A DNA stretch of 64,000 nt from Leucobacter zeae (lineage in GTDB: Bacteria; Actinomycetota; Actinomycetes; Actinomycetales; Microbacteriaceae): the NCBI RefSeq assembly GCF_016758175.1, contig NZ_QYAB01000002.1:62001-126000 (forward strand), read 5' to 3'. The number at the start of each line of letters is the position of its first letter. The first letter of the stretch is position 1. The notes under the pieces were generated by a model, which saw nothing but the letters and a program-made list of their open reading frames with translations, did no database searches and was not told the origin of the DNA. The position numbers and the translations under genes are program-made. Positions 19,743-29,533 of the stretch are shown in pieces.

Positions 19743-20162
19743 ATGCTGATTCCCCGTCGAGTCAAGCACCGCAAGCAGCACCACCCGAGCCGCAGCGGTC
19801 AGTCCAAGGGCGGCAACAAGGTCGCCTTCGGCGAGTTCGGCATCCAGGCGCTGAGCCCCGCCTATGTGACGAACCGTCAGATCGAGTCCGCTCGTATCGC
19901 CATGACGCGTCACATCAAGCGCGGCGGCAAGGTGTGGATCAACATCTACCCGGACCGTCCCCTCACCAAGAAGCCCGCGGAAACCCGCATGGGCTCGGGT
20001 AAGGGCTCGCCCGAGTGGTGGGTTGCGAACGTCAAGCCGGGCCGCGTCCTCTTCGAGGTCGCCGGCGTCGACGAGCAGCTCGCACGCGAGGCGCTGACCC
20101 GCGCCATCCACAAGCTGCCGCTCAAGGCACGTATCATCAAGCGCGAGGAGGGCGACGCGTAA
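19743..20162 (+). CDS. rplP: 50S ribosomal protein L16
   Basis: The protein has 139 residues ([17 protein letters not shown]). L16 helps organise the A-site region of the 50S subunit. The signature [19 protein letters not shown] is intact. The stop overlaps the rpmC start (TAATG). Confidence 0.98.
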   Translation: MLIPRRVKHRKQHHPSRSGQSKGGNKVAFGEFGIQALSPAYVTNRQIESARIAMTRHIKRGGKVWINIYPDRPLTKKPAETRMGSGKGSPEWWVANVKPGRVLFEVAGVDEQLAREALTRAIHKLPLKARIIKREEGDA

Positions 20163-20470
20163 TGGCGATCGGTACCAAAGAACTGGCCATCACCGAGCTC
20201 GACAGCTTCGAGAACGAGCGTCTGGCCGAGGAGCTCAAGAAGGCCAAGGCCGAGCTCTTCAACCTTCGTTTCCAGTCGGCCACGGGCCAGCTGGAGAGCC
20301 ACGGCCGCGTGCGCCAGGTGAAGCGCGACATCGCTCGCATCTACACCGTGCTGCGCGAGCGCGAGCTCGGCATCCGGGCGACCCCGGCCGCCGAGGCTCC
20401 GGCCAAGGCGAAGAAGGCCACCAAGAAGACCGAGCAGGCGGACGCCGCCGCTGAGACGAAGGAGGCCTGA
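20162..20470 (+). CDS. rpmC: 50S ribosomal protein L29
   Basis: The protein has 102 residues from ATG 20162. L29 lies near the tunnel exit next to L23. The core coiled pair of helices ([18 protein letters not shown] ... [19 protein letters not shown]) is typical. The C-terminus carries about 30 extra Ala/Lys/Glu-rich residues beyond the usual 65-75, a flexible tail of unknown use. Confidence 0.97.
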   Translation: MAIGTKELAITELDSFENERLAEELKKAKAELFNLRFQSATGQLESHGRVRQVKRDIARIYTVLRERELGIRATPAAEAPAKAKKATKKTEQADAAAETKEA

Positions 20471-20472
20471 AC

Positions 20473-20745
20473 ATGGCTGAGGTCGAGAAGGAACAGCGCG
20501 GCTACCGTAAGGCTCGCCGCGGCTACGTCGTCAGCGACAAGATGGACAAGACCATCGTCGTCGAGGTCGAGGATCGTGTGAAGCACCCGCTGTACGGCAA
20601 GGTCCTGCGCCGTTCGTCGAAGGTCAAGGCCCACGACGAGCAGAACACCGCCGGCATCGGCGACCTCGTGCTCATCCACGAGACCCGTCCGCTGAGCGCC
20701 TCGAAGCGCTGGCGCCTGGTCGAGATCCTCGAGAAGGCGAAGTAA
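20473..20745 (+). CDS. rpsQ: 30S ribosomal protein S17
   Basis: The protein has 90 residues. S17 is an early-assembly OB-fold protein of the 30S body. The signature [18 protein letters not shown] and the KVKAHDE segment are present. It lies 2 bp after rpmC. Confidence 0.97.
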   Translation: MAEVEKEQRGYRKARRGYVVSDKMDKTIVVEVEDRVKHPLYGKVLRRSSKVKAHDEQNTAGIGDLVLIHETRPLSASKRWRLVEILEKAK

Positions 20746-20776
20746 GCCTCCGGCTTACTGACTGAAGGAGTAACAA

Positions 20777-21145
20777 GTGATTCAGCAGGAATCCAGGCTC
20801 AAGGTCGCCGATAACACCGGCGCCAAGCAGCTGCTCACGATCCGCGTCCTCGGTGGCTCGAAGCGTCGTTACGCCGGTCTCGGCGACACGATCGTCGCGA
20901 CCGTCAAGGACGCGATCCCCGGCGGCAACGTGAAGAAGGGCGACGTGGTCAAGGCCGTCGTCGTCCGGACCCGCAAGTCGACCCGTCGCGCCGATGGCTC
21001 GTACATCGCGTTCGACGAGAACGCTGCCGTCATCCTCAAGGCCGACGGGGAGCCCCGCGGCACCCGTATCTTCGGGCCGGTCGGGCGTGAGCTTCGCGAC
21101 AAGAAGTTCATGAAGATCGTCTCGCTCGCACCGGAGGTGATCTAG
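20777..21145 (+). CDS. rplN: 50S ribosomal protein L14
   Basis: The protein has 122 residues, starting at GTG 20777 behind AAGGAG. L14 lies at the subunit interface and contacts 16S rRNA helix 14; the silencing factor RsfS binds it. The [17 protein letters not shown] start is highly conserved. The 31-bp gap before it shows no separate promoter. Confidence 0.98.
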   Translation: MIQQESRLKVADNTGAKQLLTIRVLGGSKRRYAGLGDTIVATVKDAIPGGNVKKGDVVKAVVVRTRKSTRRADGSYIAFDENAAVILKADGEPRGTRIFGPVGRELRDKKFMKIVSLAPEVI

Positions 21146-21148
21146 TCC

Positions 21149-21511
21149 ATGGCTAGCAAGATCAAGAAGGGTGACCTCGTCGAGGTCATCTCGGGCCCGT
21201 CGCAGGAGCGCGGTGGCTACAAGGGCAAGCAGGGTCGAGTCATCGACGTGCTGTCCGAGAGCGATCGCGTCGTGGTCGAGGGCGTCAACTACGTCACGAA
21301 GCACGTGCGCGCCGGCCAGGCAGCAGGGGGCGCCCGCGAGGGCGGGATCGAGACCGTCGAGGCCCCGATCCACGTCTCCAACGTCGCTGTCGTCGACCCC
21401 GAGACCAAGAAGCCGACGCGCGTCGGTTTCCGCGTCGAAGAGGTCGAGCGCGACGGCAAGAAGAAGACCGTGCGCGTGCGCTACGCCAAGTCGTCCGGGA
21501 AGGATCTCTAA
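21149..21511 (+). CDS. rplX: 50S ribosomal protein L24
   Basis: The protein has 120 residues. L24 is an assembly initiator with a KOW motif ([12 protein letters not shown] ... [10 protein letters not shown]). It ends immediately before the rplE start with no gap. Confidence 0.97.
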   Translation: MASKIKKGDLVEVISGPSQERGGYKGKQGRVIDVLSESDRVVVEGVNYVTKHVRAGQAAGGAREGGIETVEAPIHVSNVAVVDPETKKPTRVGFRVEEVERDGKKKTVRVRYAKSSGKDL

Positions 21512-22078
21512 ATGACCGAGACCACTCAGGTTCTCCCGCGCCTGAAGCAGAAGTACCGGAGCGAGATCGTTCCGGCTCTGCGCGAGGAGTTCAACTACGC
21601 CAACATCATGCAGGTTCCCGGCGTCGTGAAGGTCGTCGTGAACACCGGTGTCGGCGAGGCCGCCCGCGACAGCAAGGTGATCGAGGGCGCGATCGCGGAC
21701 CTCACCAAGATCACCGGCCAGAAGCCGATGGTCACCAAGGCCCGCAAGTCGATCGCGCAGTTCAAGCTGCGCGAGGGCCAGGCGATCGGCGCGCACGTCA
21801 CCCTCCGCGGAGACCGCGCGTGGGAGTTCCTCGATCGCCTCGTGAACCTCGCACTGCCCCGTATCCGCGACTTCCGCGGACTTTCGGACCGCCAGTTCGA
21901 CGGAAACGGCAATTACACCTTCGGATTGACCGAGCAGAGTGTGTTCCACGAGATCGATCAGGATAAGATCGATCGGGTGCGTGGTTTCGACATCACCGTC
22001 GTGACCACCGCGAAGACGGACGACGAGGGTCGCGCGCTGCTCAAGGCGCTCGGCTTCCCCTTCAAGTCCGCCGAATAA
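21512..22078 (+). CDS. rplE: 50S ribosomal protein L5
   Basis: The protein has 188 residues. L5 binds 5S rRNA and touches the P-site tRNA elbow. The signatures [15 protein letters not shown] and [13 protein letters not shown] are intact. In many bacteria rpsN (S14) follows; here a hairpin and then rpsH follow instead. Confidence 0.98.
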   Translation: MTETTQVLPRLKQKYRSEIVPALREEFNYANIMQVPGVVKVVVNTGVGEAARDSKVIEGAIADLTKITGQKPMVTKARKSIAQFKLREGQAIGAHVTLRGDRAWEFLDRLVNLALPRIRDFRGLSDRQFDGNGNYTFGLTEQSVFHEIDQDKIDRVRGFDITVVTTAKTDDEGRALLKALGFPFKSAE

Positions 22079-22097
22079 CTGAATAGTCCAAGCGGAA

Positions 22098-22126
22098 CGG
22101 GTGCCCGGGTCTGACCCGGGCACCCG
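22098..22126 (+). terminator. Hairpin between rplE and rpsH
   Basis: A 13-bp perfect stem (22098-22110 / 22114-22126) with loop CTG lies 20 bp after the rplE stop, in the place where rpsN is found in many genomes. No T-tract follows. It may be a terminator, attenuator or mRNA processing site inside the spc operon. Confidence 0.65.
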
Positions 22127-22196
22127 ATCCGCGTGTCACCCAGGTCTCACTCCGTGTAACGGGGTGGGATACCAGGCGAGAAAGAAAGAGTCACTC

Positions 22197-22595
22197 ATGA
22201 CGATGACTGATCCGGTCGCAGATATGCTGACCCGGTTGCGCAATGCCAACAGCGCACATCATGACGACGTTTCGCTCCCCGGCTCGAAGCTGAAGGAGCG
22301 GATCGCAGAGATCCTCAAGCGCGAGGGCTACATCAAGGACTGGAAGGTCGAGCCGGCTCGCGTCGGAACGACCCTCACCATGTCGCTGAAGTACGGCACC
22401 AATCGCGAGCGCTCCATCGAGGGCATCAAGCGCGTCTCGAAGCCCGGTCTCCGAGTCTACGCGCGCTCGACCGAGATCCCGAGCGTGCTCGGCGGCCTCG
22501 GCATCGCGATCCTGTCCACCTCCTCCGGTCTGCTGACCGACCGCGAGGCCGAGCAGAAGGGCGTCGGCGGGGAAGTCCTCGCCTACGTGTGGTAA
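22197..22595 (+). CDS. rpsH: 30S ribosomal protein S8
   Basis: The protein has 132 residues from ATG 22197 ([17 protein letters not shown]), with GAAAGAAAGAG upstream; ATG 22203 is the alternative. S8 is a central 16S rRNA binder and, in E. coli, the repressor of the spc operon. The C-terminal signature [20 protein letters not shown] is complete. Confidence 0.98.
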   Translation: MTMTDPVADMLTRLRNANSAHHDDVSLPGSKLKERIAEILKREGYIKDWKVEPARVGTTLTMSLKYGTNRERSIEGIKRVSKPGLRVYARSTEIPSVLGGLGIAILSTSSGLLTDREAEQKGVGGEVLAYVW

Positions 22596-22601
22596 GCCGT
22601 C

Positions 22602-23138
22602 ATGTCACGAATCGGTAAGCTTCCCATCACCGTTCCCGGTGGTGTCGACGTCAAGATCGATGGCCAGCAGGTCACGGTCAAGGGTGCGAAGGGCGAGCTC
22701 TCGCTCGTCGTCTCCGAGCCCATCCGCGTTGCTCTCGAGGACGGCCAGGTGCTCGTCACCCGTCCGAACGACGAGCGCGACTCGCGAGCGCTGCACGGTC
22801 TGACCCGCACGCTCATCAACAACAACATCATCGGTGTCACCGAGGGCTACTCCAAGCAGCTCGAGGTCGTCGGCACCGGCTACCGCGTGCAGCAGAAGGG
22901 CACGGGCCTCGAGCTCGCGCTCGGCTTCTCGCACCCGGTGAACGTGGACGCGCCCGAGGGCATCACGCTCGCGGTCGAGGGCTCCACCAAGATCACCGTC
23001 AGCGGGATCTCGAAGCAGGCGGTCGGCGAGGCCGCTGCGAACATCCGCAAGCTGAAGAAGCCGGAGCCCTACAAGGGCAAGGGCATTCGCTACGCGGGCG
23101 AGGTCGTCCGTCGCAAGGCAGGAAAGGCAGGTAAGTAA
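22602..23138 (+). CDS. rplF: 50S ribosomal protein L6
   Basis: The protein has 178 residues. L6 lies near the GTPase-associated centre. Both L6 repeats are visible, and the signature [16 protein letters not shown] is intact. It follows rpsH by 6 bp. Confidence 0.98.
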   Translation: MSRIGKLPITVPGGVDVKIDGQQVTVKGAKGELSLVVSEPIRVALEDGQVLVTRPNDERDSRALHGLTRTLINNNIIGVTEGYSKQLEVVGTGYRVQQKGTGLELALGFSHPVNVDAPEGITLAVEGSTKITVSGISKQAVGEAAANIRKLKKPEPYKGKGIRYAGEVVRRKAGKAGK

Positions 23139-23141
23139 CCC

Positions 23142-23516
23142 ATGGCTGCTTCAGTATCCCGGGCTAAGGGCCGTTCCGCCGCGCGCGTTCGTCGCCACGT
23201 CCGTCTCCGCAAGAAGATCGTCGGCACGGAGCTCCGTCCCCGTCTCGTCGTCAACCGTTCGGCCCGTCACGTCTTCGTGCAGGTCATCGACGACTCGAAG
23301 GGCTTCACCGTCGCTTCGGCGTCGACCATGGAAGCCGATCTGCGCGCCTTCGAGGGCGACAAGACCGCTAAGGCCCGCAAGGTCGGCGAGCTCGTCGCCG
23401 AGCGCGCGAAGAACGCCGGTGTCGAGGCTGTCGTGTTCGACCGCGGCGGCAGCAAGTACGCAGGCCGCGTCGCTGCGATCGCCGACGGCGCTCGCGAGGG
23501 GGGGCTGGTCCTGTGA
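23142..23516 (+). CDS. rplR: 50S ribosomal protein L18
   Basis: The protein has 124 residues. L18 binds 5S rRNA with L5. Typical segments are [32 protein letters not shown] and [12 protein letters not shown]. Its stop overlaps the rpsE start (GTGA). Confidence 0.98.
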   Translation: MAASVSRAKGRSAARVRRHVRLRKKIVGTELRPRLVVNRSARHVFVQVIDDSKGFTVASASTMEADLRAFEGDKTAKARKVGELVAERAKNAGVEAVVFDRGGSKYAGRVAAIADGAREGGLVL

Positions 23517-24220
23517 GCAACGAAACGAAGGAGCAGGAAGTGTCCGCAGAGGCCAAGTCTGAGACGACGGCCGCGCAGGCCCCGGCTCAGGATCACCGCA
23601 ACGAGCCGCGCGAGCAGCGTCGCGGGAGCCGCGATCGCGGTACCCGCAACGAGCGCGGCGGCCGCGACCGCGCCGAGAGCCAGTTCCTCGAGCGCGTCGT
23701 CACCATCAACCGCGTCTCGAAGGTCGTCAAGGGCGGCCGTCGCTTCAGCTTCACCGCGCTCGTCGTGGTGGGCGATGGCAACGGTACCGTCGGCGTCGGC
23801 TACGGCAAGGCGAAGGAAGTCCCGCTCGCGATCTCCAAGGGCGTCGAGGAGGCGAAGAAGAACTTCTTCCGCGTCCCCCGCGTCGGCAGCACCATCCCGC
23901 ACCCCGTGCAGGGTGAGGCCGCGGCCGGTGTCGTCCTCCTGCGCCCCGCTGCAGCGGGTACCGGTGTTATCGCGGGTGGCCCCGTGCGCGCCGTCCTCGA
24001 GTGCGCAGGCATCCACGACGTGCTGAGCAAGTCGCTCGGTTCGTCGAACACCCTGAACATCGTGCACGCGACCGTCGAGGCGCTGCAGCAGCTCGAGGAG
24101 CCCCGCTCCGTCGCAGCTCGCCGCGGCCTCGACTTCGACCGCGTCGCCCCGGCTCGCATCGTGCGCGCCGAGGCGAAGGCCGCGGCCGACGCTGCCGCGA
24201 AGGCAAAGGCAGGTGCGTAA
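23513..24220 (+). CDS. rpsE: 30S ribosomal protein S5
   Basis: The protein has 235 residues if it starts at the GTG overlapping the rplR stop. GTG 23540 has an equally good Shine-Dalgarno (GGAG, 6-nt spacing) and would remove nine residues. S5 contributes to decoding accuracy and mRNA unwinding. The core ([35 protein letters not shown]) follows a ~55-residue Arg/Glu-rich extension absent from E. coli S5. Confidence 0.97.
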   Translation: MSNETKEQEVSAEAKSETTAAQAPAQDHRNEPREQRRGSRDRGTRNERGGRDRAESQFLERVVTINRVSKVVKGGRRFSFTALVVVGDGNGTVGVGYGKAKEVPLAISKGVEEAKKNFFRVPRVGSTIPHPVQGEAAAGVVLLRPAAAGTGVIAGGPVRAVLECAGIHDVLSKSLGSSNTLNIVHATVEALQQLEEPRSVAARRGLDFDRVAPARIVRAEAKAAADAAAKAKAGA

Positions 24221-24408
24221 TGGCTAAGGCTCTGAAGATTACGCAGACGAAGTCCGTTATCAGCGAGAAGCAGAACCAGCGCGAGACGCTGCGGAGCCTC
24301 GGTCTCAAGAAGATCGGCCAGTCGGTCGTTCGCGAGGACACGAAGGCGAACCGCGGCTACGTGCGCGCCGTTGCTCACCTGGTAGAGGTTGAGGAGATCG
24401 ACGCATGA
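24220..24408 (+). CDS. rpmD: 50S ribosomal protein L30
   Basis: The 62-residue frame starts at ATG 24220, overlapping the rpsE stop (TAATG). L30 is a small 50S surface protein. The signature [20 protein letters not shown] with [12 protein letters not shown] is clear. The stop overlaps the rplO start (ATGA). Confidence 0.97.
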   Translation: MAKALKITQTKSVISEKQNQRETLRSLGLKKIGQSVVREDTKANRGYVRAVAHLVEVEEIDA

Positions 24409-24866
24409 GCGAGAAGAACGAAGAGCGCGAGCCCGTGCTCAAGGCGCACCACCTGCGTCCGGCCCCCGGATCCAAGAAGGCCAAGACCCGTGTCGGTCGC
24501 GGCGAGGGTTCGAAGGGCAAGACCGCTGGTCGCGGCACCAAGGGCACCAAGGCCCGCTACCAGGTGCGGGCCGGCTTCGAGGGCGGGCAGATGCCGCTGC
24601 ACATGCGCACCCCGAAGCTGCGCGGGTTCAAGAACCCGTTCCGCACCGAGTACCAGGTCGTCAATGTGGCCAAGCTCGCCGAGCTCTACCCGCAGGGCGG
24701 CGACGTGACCGTCGCCGACCTGGTGGCGAAGGGCGCAGTGCGCAAGAACCAGCCCGTCAAGGTGCTGGGCGACGGCGACCTGCAGGTGAAGCTCACCGTC
24801 TCCGTGGACAAGGTCTCCGGCTCGGCCGAGCAGAAGATCGTCGCCGCGGGCGGAGAGATCAAGTAA
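24405..24866 (+). CDS. rplO: 50S ribosomal protein L15
   Basis: The protein has 153 residues. L15 is a late-assembly 50S protein. The glycine/lysine-rich N-terminus ([17 protein letters not shown]) and the [18 protein letters not shown] segment are diagnostic. It is the last ribosomal gene before secY and is followed by a terminator-like hairpin. Confidence 0.98.
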   Translation: MSEKNEEREPVLKAHHLRPAPGSKKAKTRVGRGEGSKGKTAGRGTKGTKARYQVRAGFEGGQMPLHMRTPKLRGFKNPFRTEYQVVNVAKLAELYPQGGDVTVADLVAKGAVRKNQPVKVLGDGDLQVKLTVSVDKVSGSAEQKIVAAGGEIK

Positions 24867-24889
24867 TACCCTCGAGCATTGCTCGAACG

Positions 24890-24937
24890 ACGGGGGTGGT
24901 TCGGGGTCGGCATTCGTGCTGACCTCGCCACCCCCGT
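24890..24937 (+). terminator. Hairpin between rplO and secY
   Basis: Outer arms 24890-24899 and 24928-24937 pair perfectly (10 bp). Inside, GTCGGCA and TGCTGAC pair around a TTCG tetraloop with one wobble. The stem is followed by TTATTATG, the best T/A-rich tail in this window. It probably ends or attenuates the spc transcript. Confidence 0.75.
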
Positions 24938-24998
24938 TATTATGTGACGCGGCGCTGCATTCCCAGCGCCCTCGGTCCGGCCCGCCCCCGTGTAGGCT
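24938..24998 (+). promoter_or_regulatory. Possible secY promoter elements
   Basis: TATTAT (24938-24943) and TAGGCT (24993-24998) both match actinobacterial -10 boxes; the latter lies 59 bp before the secY start. Clear -35 boxes were not found. One of them may give secY-adk-map its own transcript after the rplO hairpin. Confidence 0.4.
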
Positions 24999-25057
24999 GG
25001 AGCAATCGGTTCTCGTCGTTCGGCGAAGGCCCTACGACGTTCCCAGGAGGCAGAATT

Positions 25058-26383
25058 TTGTTCAGCGCCATCGGACGGATCTTCCGGACGCCGGATCTGC
25101 GGCGGAAGATCCTCTTCACGCTCGCGATCGTTTCGCTCTTCCGGCTCGGTTCCTTCATCCCGGCACCGTTCGTCGAGTTCAACAACGTGCAGGCGTGCCT
25201 CGTCGCGAATCAGAACAGCGGGGCCTCCGGCCTCTACGACATGATCAACCTGTTCAGCGGCGGTGCGCTGCTGCAGCTGTCGATCTTCGCGCTCGGCATC
25301 ATGCCGTACATCACGGCCTCCATCATCACGCAGCTGCTGCGCGTGGTCATCCCGCACTTCGAGACCCTCCACAAGGAGGGCCAGGCGGGCCAGGCCAAGC
25401 TGACGCAGTACACGCGCTACCTCACCATCGGCCTCGCAGTGCTGCAGTCGACCACGGTGATCACGGTCGCGCGCTCGGGCCAGCTGTTCGGCGCCTCCGC
25501 CAACCAGGCCTGCCAGAACCTCGTGTCGCAGGAGTGGTGGGCGATCCTCATCATGATCCTGGCGATGACCGCCGGTACCGGCCTCGTCATGTGGTTCGGC
25601 GAGCTCATCACGGAGCGCGGCGTCGGCAACGGCATGTCCCTCCTCATCTTCACCTCCATCGCCGCCACCTTCCCGAGCGCGATGTGGGTCATCAAGCAGT
25701 CGAGCGGCTGGGAGGTCTTCTTCCTCGTGCTCGCGGTCGGCCTGCTCGTCGTCGCGGCCGTCGTATTCGTGGAGCAGTCGCAGCGCCGGATCCCCGTGCA
25801 GTACGCCAAGCGCGTCGTGGGACGCCGGACCTACGGCGGCAGCAGCACCTACATCCCGATCAAGGTCAACATGGCGGGCGTGATCCCCGTGATCTTCGCC
25901 TCGGCGATCCTCTACCTGCCGCTGCTCATCACGCAGTTCAACCAGCCGAAGATCGGCGAGACGGCGAAGCCCTGGGTCGTGTGGATCCAGAACAACCTGG
26001 TCTACGGCGACCAGCCGATGTACATGCTCGTCTTCTTCCTGCTGATCATCGGGTTCACGTTCTTCTACGTCCAGATCACCTTCAACCCCGAAGAGGTCTC
26101 CGACAACATGAAGCAGTACGGCGGCTTCATCCCCGGCATCCGCGCCGGGCGCCCGACCGCCGAGTACCTCAACTACGTGCTGACCCGGATCACCTCGGCC
26201 GGCGCGCTCTACATCGGCATCATCGCGCTCATCCCGCTCATCGCGCTGTCCTTCTTCGGCGCGAACCAGAACTTCCCGTTCGGCGGAGCCTCGATCCTCA
26301 TCATCGTGGGCGTCGGCCTCGAGACGGTGAAGCAGATCGACGCGCAGCTCCAGCAGCGCCACTACGAAGGACTCCTGAAATGA
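25058..26383 (+). CDS. secY: Protein translocase subunit SecY
   Basis: The protein has 441 residues and starts at TTG 25058, decided by a perfect AGGAGG 7 nt upstream and by the typical start [18 protein letters not shown]. SecY is the ten-helix pore of the Sec channel, working with SecE, SecG and SecA. The plug region and the conserved cytoplasmic loops ([21 protein letters not shown]; the stretch is interrupted by no odd residue) are normal, as is [20 protein letters not shown] near the end. The stop overlaps the adk start (ATGA). Confidence 0.97.
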   Translation: MFSAIGRIFRTPDLRRKILFTLAIVSLFRLGSFIPAPFVEFNNVQACLVANQNSGASGLYDMINLFSGGALLQLSIFALGIMPYITASIITQLLRVVIPHFETLHKEGQAGQAKLTQYTRYLTIGLAVLQSTTVITVARSGQLFGASANQACQNLVSQEWWAILIMILAMTAGTGLVMWFGELITERGVGNGMSLLIFTSIAATFPSAMWVIKQSSGWEVFFLVLAVGLLVVAAVVFVEQSQRRIPVQYAKRVVGRRTYGGSSTYIPIKVNMAGVIPVIFASAILYLPLLITQFNQPKIGETAKPWVVWIQNNLVYGDQPMYMLVFFLLIIGFTFFYVQITFNPEEVSDNMKQYGGFIPGIRAGRPTAEYLNYVLTRITSAGALYIGIIALIPLIALSFFGANQNFPFGGASILIIVGVGLETVKQIDAQLQQRHYEGLLK

Positions 26384-26979
26384 CCGAAACCGCGACCGCT
26401 CGACTGCTGATCATCGGCCCGCCCGGAGCCGGGAAGGGCACCCAGGCGTCCCGGATCGCCGAGCGCTACGGCGTGCCGGCGATCTCGACGGGCGACATCT
26501 TCCGCGCGAACATCACGGGCGGTACGGAGCTCGGCAAGCAGGTCCAGGCGATCATCGAGCAGGGCGAGCTCGTGCCCGACACGCTCACCAACGAGATCGT
26601 CGCCGACCGCCTCCAGCAGGAGGACGCCGCTCGCGGGTTCCTGCTCGACGGCTACCCCCGTACGGTCGAGCAGGTGCACGCGCTCGACGGCATGCTCTCG
26701 GGCGCGTCGCTCGACGCCGTCGTGCTGCTGGACGCGGATGTCGACGCCGTGGTGGCGCGGCTCCTGAAGCGCGCGGAGATCGAGGGGCGCGCGGACGACA
26801 CCGAAGAGGTCATCCGGCACCGCCAGGACGTCTACGCCGCCCAGACCGCGCCGCTCGTCGAGCTCTTCTCGGAGCGCGGGATCCTCGTGTCCGTCGACGG
26901 GCTCGGCACCGTCGAAGAGGTCGCGGAACGCATCGCATCCGGTCTGGACGCGAAGCTCAACGCTCCGGTCGGGCAGTAG
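26380..26979 (+). CDS. adk: Adenylate kinase
   Basis: The protein has 199 residues from ATG 26380, overlapping the secY stop. It converts AMP + ATP to two ADP. The P-loop [10 protein letters not shown], the AMP-binding STGDIFRAN, and LLDGYPRT are all present. It is the short form without the zinc-bearing LID insertion (about 190 residues in actinobacteria). The secY-adk-map order is conserved among bacteria. Confidence 0.97.
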   Translation: MTETATARLLIIGPPGAGKGTQASRIAERYGVPAISTGDIFRANITGGTELGKQVQAIIEQGELVPDTLTNEIVADRLQQEDAARGFLLDGYPRTVEQVHALDGMLSGASLDAVVLLDADVDAVVARLLKRAEIEGRADDTEEVIRHRQDVYAAQTAPLVELFSERGILVSVDGLGTVEEVAERIASGLDAKLNAPVGQ

Positions 26980-26983
26980 CGCC

Positions 26984-27826
26984 TTGGCGGGGCGGGGGTT
27001 CCTGCGGCGTTCGATCTACAAGTCGCCCGCGCAGCTGCGACTGATGATCGAGCCGGGGCTCGCGACGGCAGCGGCTCTCGCCGCGATGCGCGGAGCGGTC
27101 GCTGCCGGCGTGACGCCGCTCGAGCTCGACGCGCTCGCCGAGGAGGCGATCCGCGCACGCGGGGGAGCGCCGAATTTCATGCTGGAGCCGGGCTACCGGC
27201 ACACCATCTGCGCGAACGTCAACGAGCACGTCGTCCACGGGATCCCCACAGACCGTCCGCTCGCGCCCGGCGACATCGTCGCGCTCGACGCGGGTGCGGT
27301 GCTCGGCGGCTGGAACGGCGACGCGGCGTTCACCGCGGTGATCCCCGATCCGCGGGATCCGGAGCGCACCGCGGAGCTGCAGCGGCTCAGCGACGTCACC
27401 GAGCAGGCCATGTGGCGCGGCATCGCGCGCCTCGCCACCGCGAAGCACCTGAACGAGGTCGGCGAGGCCGTGTCGGGTTACGTACGGGGGCACAGCGACT
27501 ACGGCGTGCTCGAGGACTACATCGGCCACGGCATCGGCCGCAGCATGCACGAGGATCCGCCCGTGTTCAACGTACCCGTGCACCGGCGGGGCCCCGAGGT
27601 GAAGCCCGGGCTGGTCGTGGCGATCGAGCCGATCATCTCGGCCGGAGGCATCGACACGGACATCGAGGACGACGACTGGACCGTGACGATCTCCGACGGT
27701 TCGATGAGCGCCCAGTGGGAGCACTCCGTCGCCGTGCACGCCGGCGGGATCTGGGTGCTGACCGCCGAGGACGGCGGGGCCGCTGGCCTCGAGCCGCTCG
27801 GCATCACCCCGGTTCCGATCCCGTAG
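26984..27826 (+). CDS. map: Type I methionine aminopeptidase
   Basis: The frame gives 280 residues from TTG 26984, four bases after the adk stop; the Shine-Dalgarno is weak and the exact start is uncertain. It removes N-terminal methionine from new proteins. The metal-site motifs are present: NEHVVHGIP (first His), ALDAGAVLGGWNGDAA (Asp pair), GHGIGRSMHEDP (His), IEPIIS (Glu) and WEHSVAV (Glu). Third gene of the secY cluster. Confidence 0.95.
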   Translation: MAGRGFLRRSIYKSPAQLRLMIEPGLATAAALAAMRGAVAAGVTPLELDALAEEAIRARGGAPNFMLEPGYRHTICANVNEHVVHGIPTDRPLAPGDIVALDAGAVLGGWNGDAAFTAVIPDPRDPERTAELQRLSDVTEQAMWRGIARLATAKHLNEVGEAVSGYVRGHSDYGVLEDYIGHGIGRSMHEDPPVFNVPVHRRGPEVKPGLVVAIEPIISAGGIDTDIEDDDWTVTISDGSMSAQWEHSVAVHAGGIWVLTAEDGGAAGLEPLGITPVPIP

Positions 27827-27827
27827 C

Positions 27828-27856
27828 TTGTGATCCCGGGCGTTTCGGAGTAGAGT
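27828..27856 (+). promoter_or_regulatory. Promoter of infA operon
   Basis: TTGTGA (27828-27833) and TAGAGT (27851-27856) are spaced by 17 bp, a good consensus-like pair, starting within the last codon of map. Transcription would start near 27863, about 105 nt before infA. Confidence 0.75.
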
Positions 27857-27967
27857 TGCTCCTTGGTGCTTTGCGCCTGTTTTCGCGTTCGCGGTTTCGG
27901 CCGCGTGTTCGGGGCGGCCGAGGCATTCGCACGACGAGTGAACACCTACTAGAGCGATAGTGAGGCT

Positions 27968-28189
27968 ATGGCGAAAAAAGACGGCGTCATCGAGATCGAG
28001 GGCCAGGTCATCGAGGCTCTGCCCAACGCGATGTTCCGCGTTGAGCTGACCAACGGACACAAGGTCCTCGCGCACATCTCGGGCAAGATGCGCCAGCACT
28101 ACATCCGCATCCTCCCGGAGGACCGCGTGATCGTGGAGCTGACCCCGTACGATCTGACCCGCGGCCGCATCGTCTACCGCTACAAGTAG
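27968..28189 (+). CDS. infA: Translation initiation factor IF-1
   Basis: The protein has 73 residues ([20 protein letters not shown]), a single OB-fold. IF-1 binds the A site of the 30S subunit during initiation. Length and sequence are fully conserved. It is the first gene of the alpha cluster here. Confidence 0.98.
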   Translation: MAKKDGVIEIEGQVIEALPNAMFRVELTNGHKVLAHISGKMRQHYIRILPEDRVIVELTPYDLTRGRIVYRYK

Positions 28190-28258
28190 GTCTTCGCTCC
28201 GAAGTAACGACCCGCGGCATCCCGCGAGTACGAGGACAGCGAACACGAAGGAAACATC

Positions 28259-28375
28259 ATGAAGGTCAAGCCCAGCGTCAAGCGGATCTGCGACCACTGC
28301 AAGGTCATCCGCCGCCACGGCCGCGTCATGGTGATCTGCAAGAGCAACCCCCGCCACAAGCAGCGCCAGGGCTAG
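28259..28375 (+). CDS. rpmJ: 50S ribosomal protein L36
   Basis: This 38-residue gene starts at ATG 28259 ([20 protein letters not shown]) and has GAAGGAAA upstream. It is the zinc-ribbon (C+) form: CDHC, then CKSNPRH gives the third Cys and the His ligand. L36 stabilises 23S rRNA near L6 and L16. The 172-bp gap to rpsM holds no other gene. Confidence 0.97.
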   Translation: MKVKPSVKRICDHCKVIRRHGRVMVICKSNPRHKQRQG

Positions 28376-28547
28376 TCCCGCGCTGCTCGCGAGCTCGAGC
28401 AGAACACGCATCACCGAACACCCATCAAGCGCATCGAAGAACCCGATCCCGGCCGCCAGCGGCTCCAGGGGAGCGGGGGACACCTCGGGGCGGAGGCCCG
28501 AACCCCCGATGCGCAACACACCTCCATGATCCGCAAGGAGAGCCAGA

Positions 28548-28916
28548 ATGGCACGTCTCGCAGGAGTCGACATCCCGCGCGATAAGCGCGTAGAGATCGC
28601 ACTCACCTACATCTACGGCGTCGGCCGCACCAGCGCGCTGAAGACCCTCGCCGACACCGGCATCGACGGCAACATCCGCGTCAAGGATCTTTCCGACGAC
28701 CAGCTCGTCGCGCTCCGCGACTACATCGAAGGCAACTTCAAGGTTGAGGGCGACCTCCGCCGCGAGGTCGCCGCCGACATCCGCCGCAAGGTCGAGATCG
28801 GCAGCTACCAGGGACTCCGCCACCGCAAGGGCCTGCCCGTGCATGGTCAGCGGACCAAGACGAACGCTCGTACCCGCAAGGGCCCGAAGCGCACCGTCGC
28901 CGGCAAGAAGAAGTAA
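28548..28916 (+). CDS. rpsM: 30S ribosomal protein S13
   Basis: The protein has 122 residues ([20 protein letters not shown]). S13 forms intersubunit bridges and touches the P-site tRNA through its basic tail ([13 protein letters not shown]). AAGGAG stands 7 nt before the start. Confidence 0.98.
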   Translation: MARLAGVDIPRDKRVEIALTYIYGVGRTSALKTLADTGIDGNIRVKDLSDDQLVALRDYIEGNFKVEGDLRREVAADIRRKVEIGSYQGLRHRKGLPVHGQRTKTNARTRKGPKRTVAGKKK

Positions 28917-28963
28917 CCGCCGGTCCGTAGACCACTACACAGAGCTTTTCAGGAGAATACTCA

Positions 28964-29362
28964 ATGGCTGCACCAAAGACGGCGGCTCGCAAGCCGCGTC
29001 GCAAGGACAAGAAGAACGTCGCCGTGGGTCAGGCCCACATCAAGTCGACCTTCAACAACACGATCATCTCGATCACCGACACCACCGGTGCCGTGATCAG
29101 CTCGGCTTCGTCGGGCGCCGTGGGATTCAAGGGCTCGCGCAAGTCGACCCCGTTCGCGGCTCAGCTGGCGGCCGAGTCGGCCGCCCGCAAGGCGCAGGAG
29201 CACGGCATGAAGAAGGTCGACGTCTTCGTGAAGGGTCCGGGTTCGGGCCGCGAGACCGCGATCCGCTCGCTGCAGGCCGCAGGCCTCGAGGTCGGGTCGA
29301 TCAACGACGTGACGCCGCAGACCCACAACGGCTGCCGTCCGCCGAAGCGTCGCCGCGTCTGA
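28964..29362 (+). CDS. rpsK: 30S ribosomal protein S11
   Basis: The protein has 132 residues. S11 lies on the platform near the E site. Signatures [15 protein letters not shown] and [10 protein letters not shown] are intact. In many bacteria rpsD follows; here a GC-rich hairpin and then rpoA follow. Confidence 0.98.
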   Translation: MAAPKTAARKPRRKDKKNVAVGQAHIKSTFNNTIISITDTTGAVISSASSGAVGFKGSRKSTPFAAQLAAESAARKAQEHGMKKVDVFVKGPGSGRETAIRSLQAAGLEVGSINDVTPQTHNGCRPPKRRRV

Positions 29363-29404
29363 GCTGACGACCTCGCCGCCCCCGCGCGGCGAACGTCGGC
29401 GGCC

Positions 29405-29451
29405 AGCGGTCGGCGGGGATCCCGGATCCCCGCCGGCCCGGGCCGACCGCT
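29405..29451 (+). terminator. Nested hairpin between rpsK and rpoA
   Basis: An inner 11-bp perfect stem (29411-29421 / 29425-29435, loop CCG) lies within a second pairing of AGCGGTCGG (29405-29413) with CCGACCGCT (29443-29451); the two stems overlap by three bases and so are partly alternative. No T-tract follows. It occupies the place where rpsD lies in many genomes. Confidence 0.65.
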
Positions 29452-29479
29452 CAGGACGCGCCTCGCAGGCCTGGGCCCC

Positions 29480-29507
29480 TTTCCACATTACGCATGAGTC
29501 ATATAGC
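29480..29507 (+). promoter_or_regulatory. Possible rpoA promoter
   Basis: TTTCCA (29480-29485) and TATAGC (29502-29507) are spaced by 16 bp in the only A/T-rich part of the gap. Transcription would start ~20 nt before the rpoA start. Confidence 0.5.
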
Positions 29508-29533
29508 GGACTCCAGCGAAAGGACCACACACA

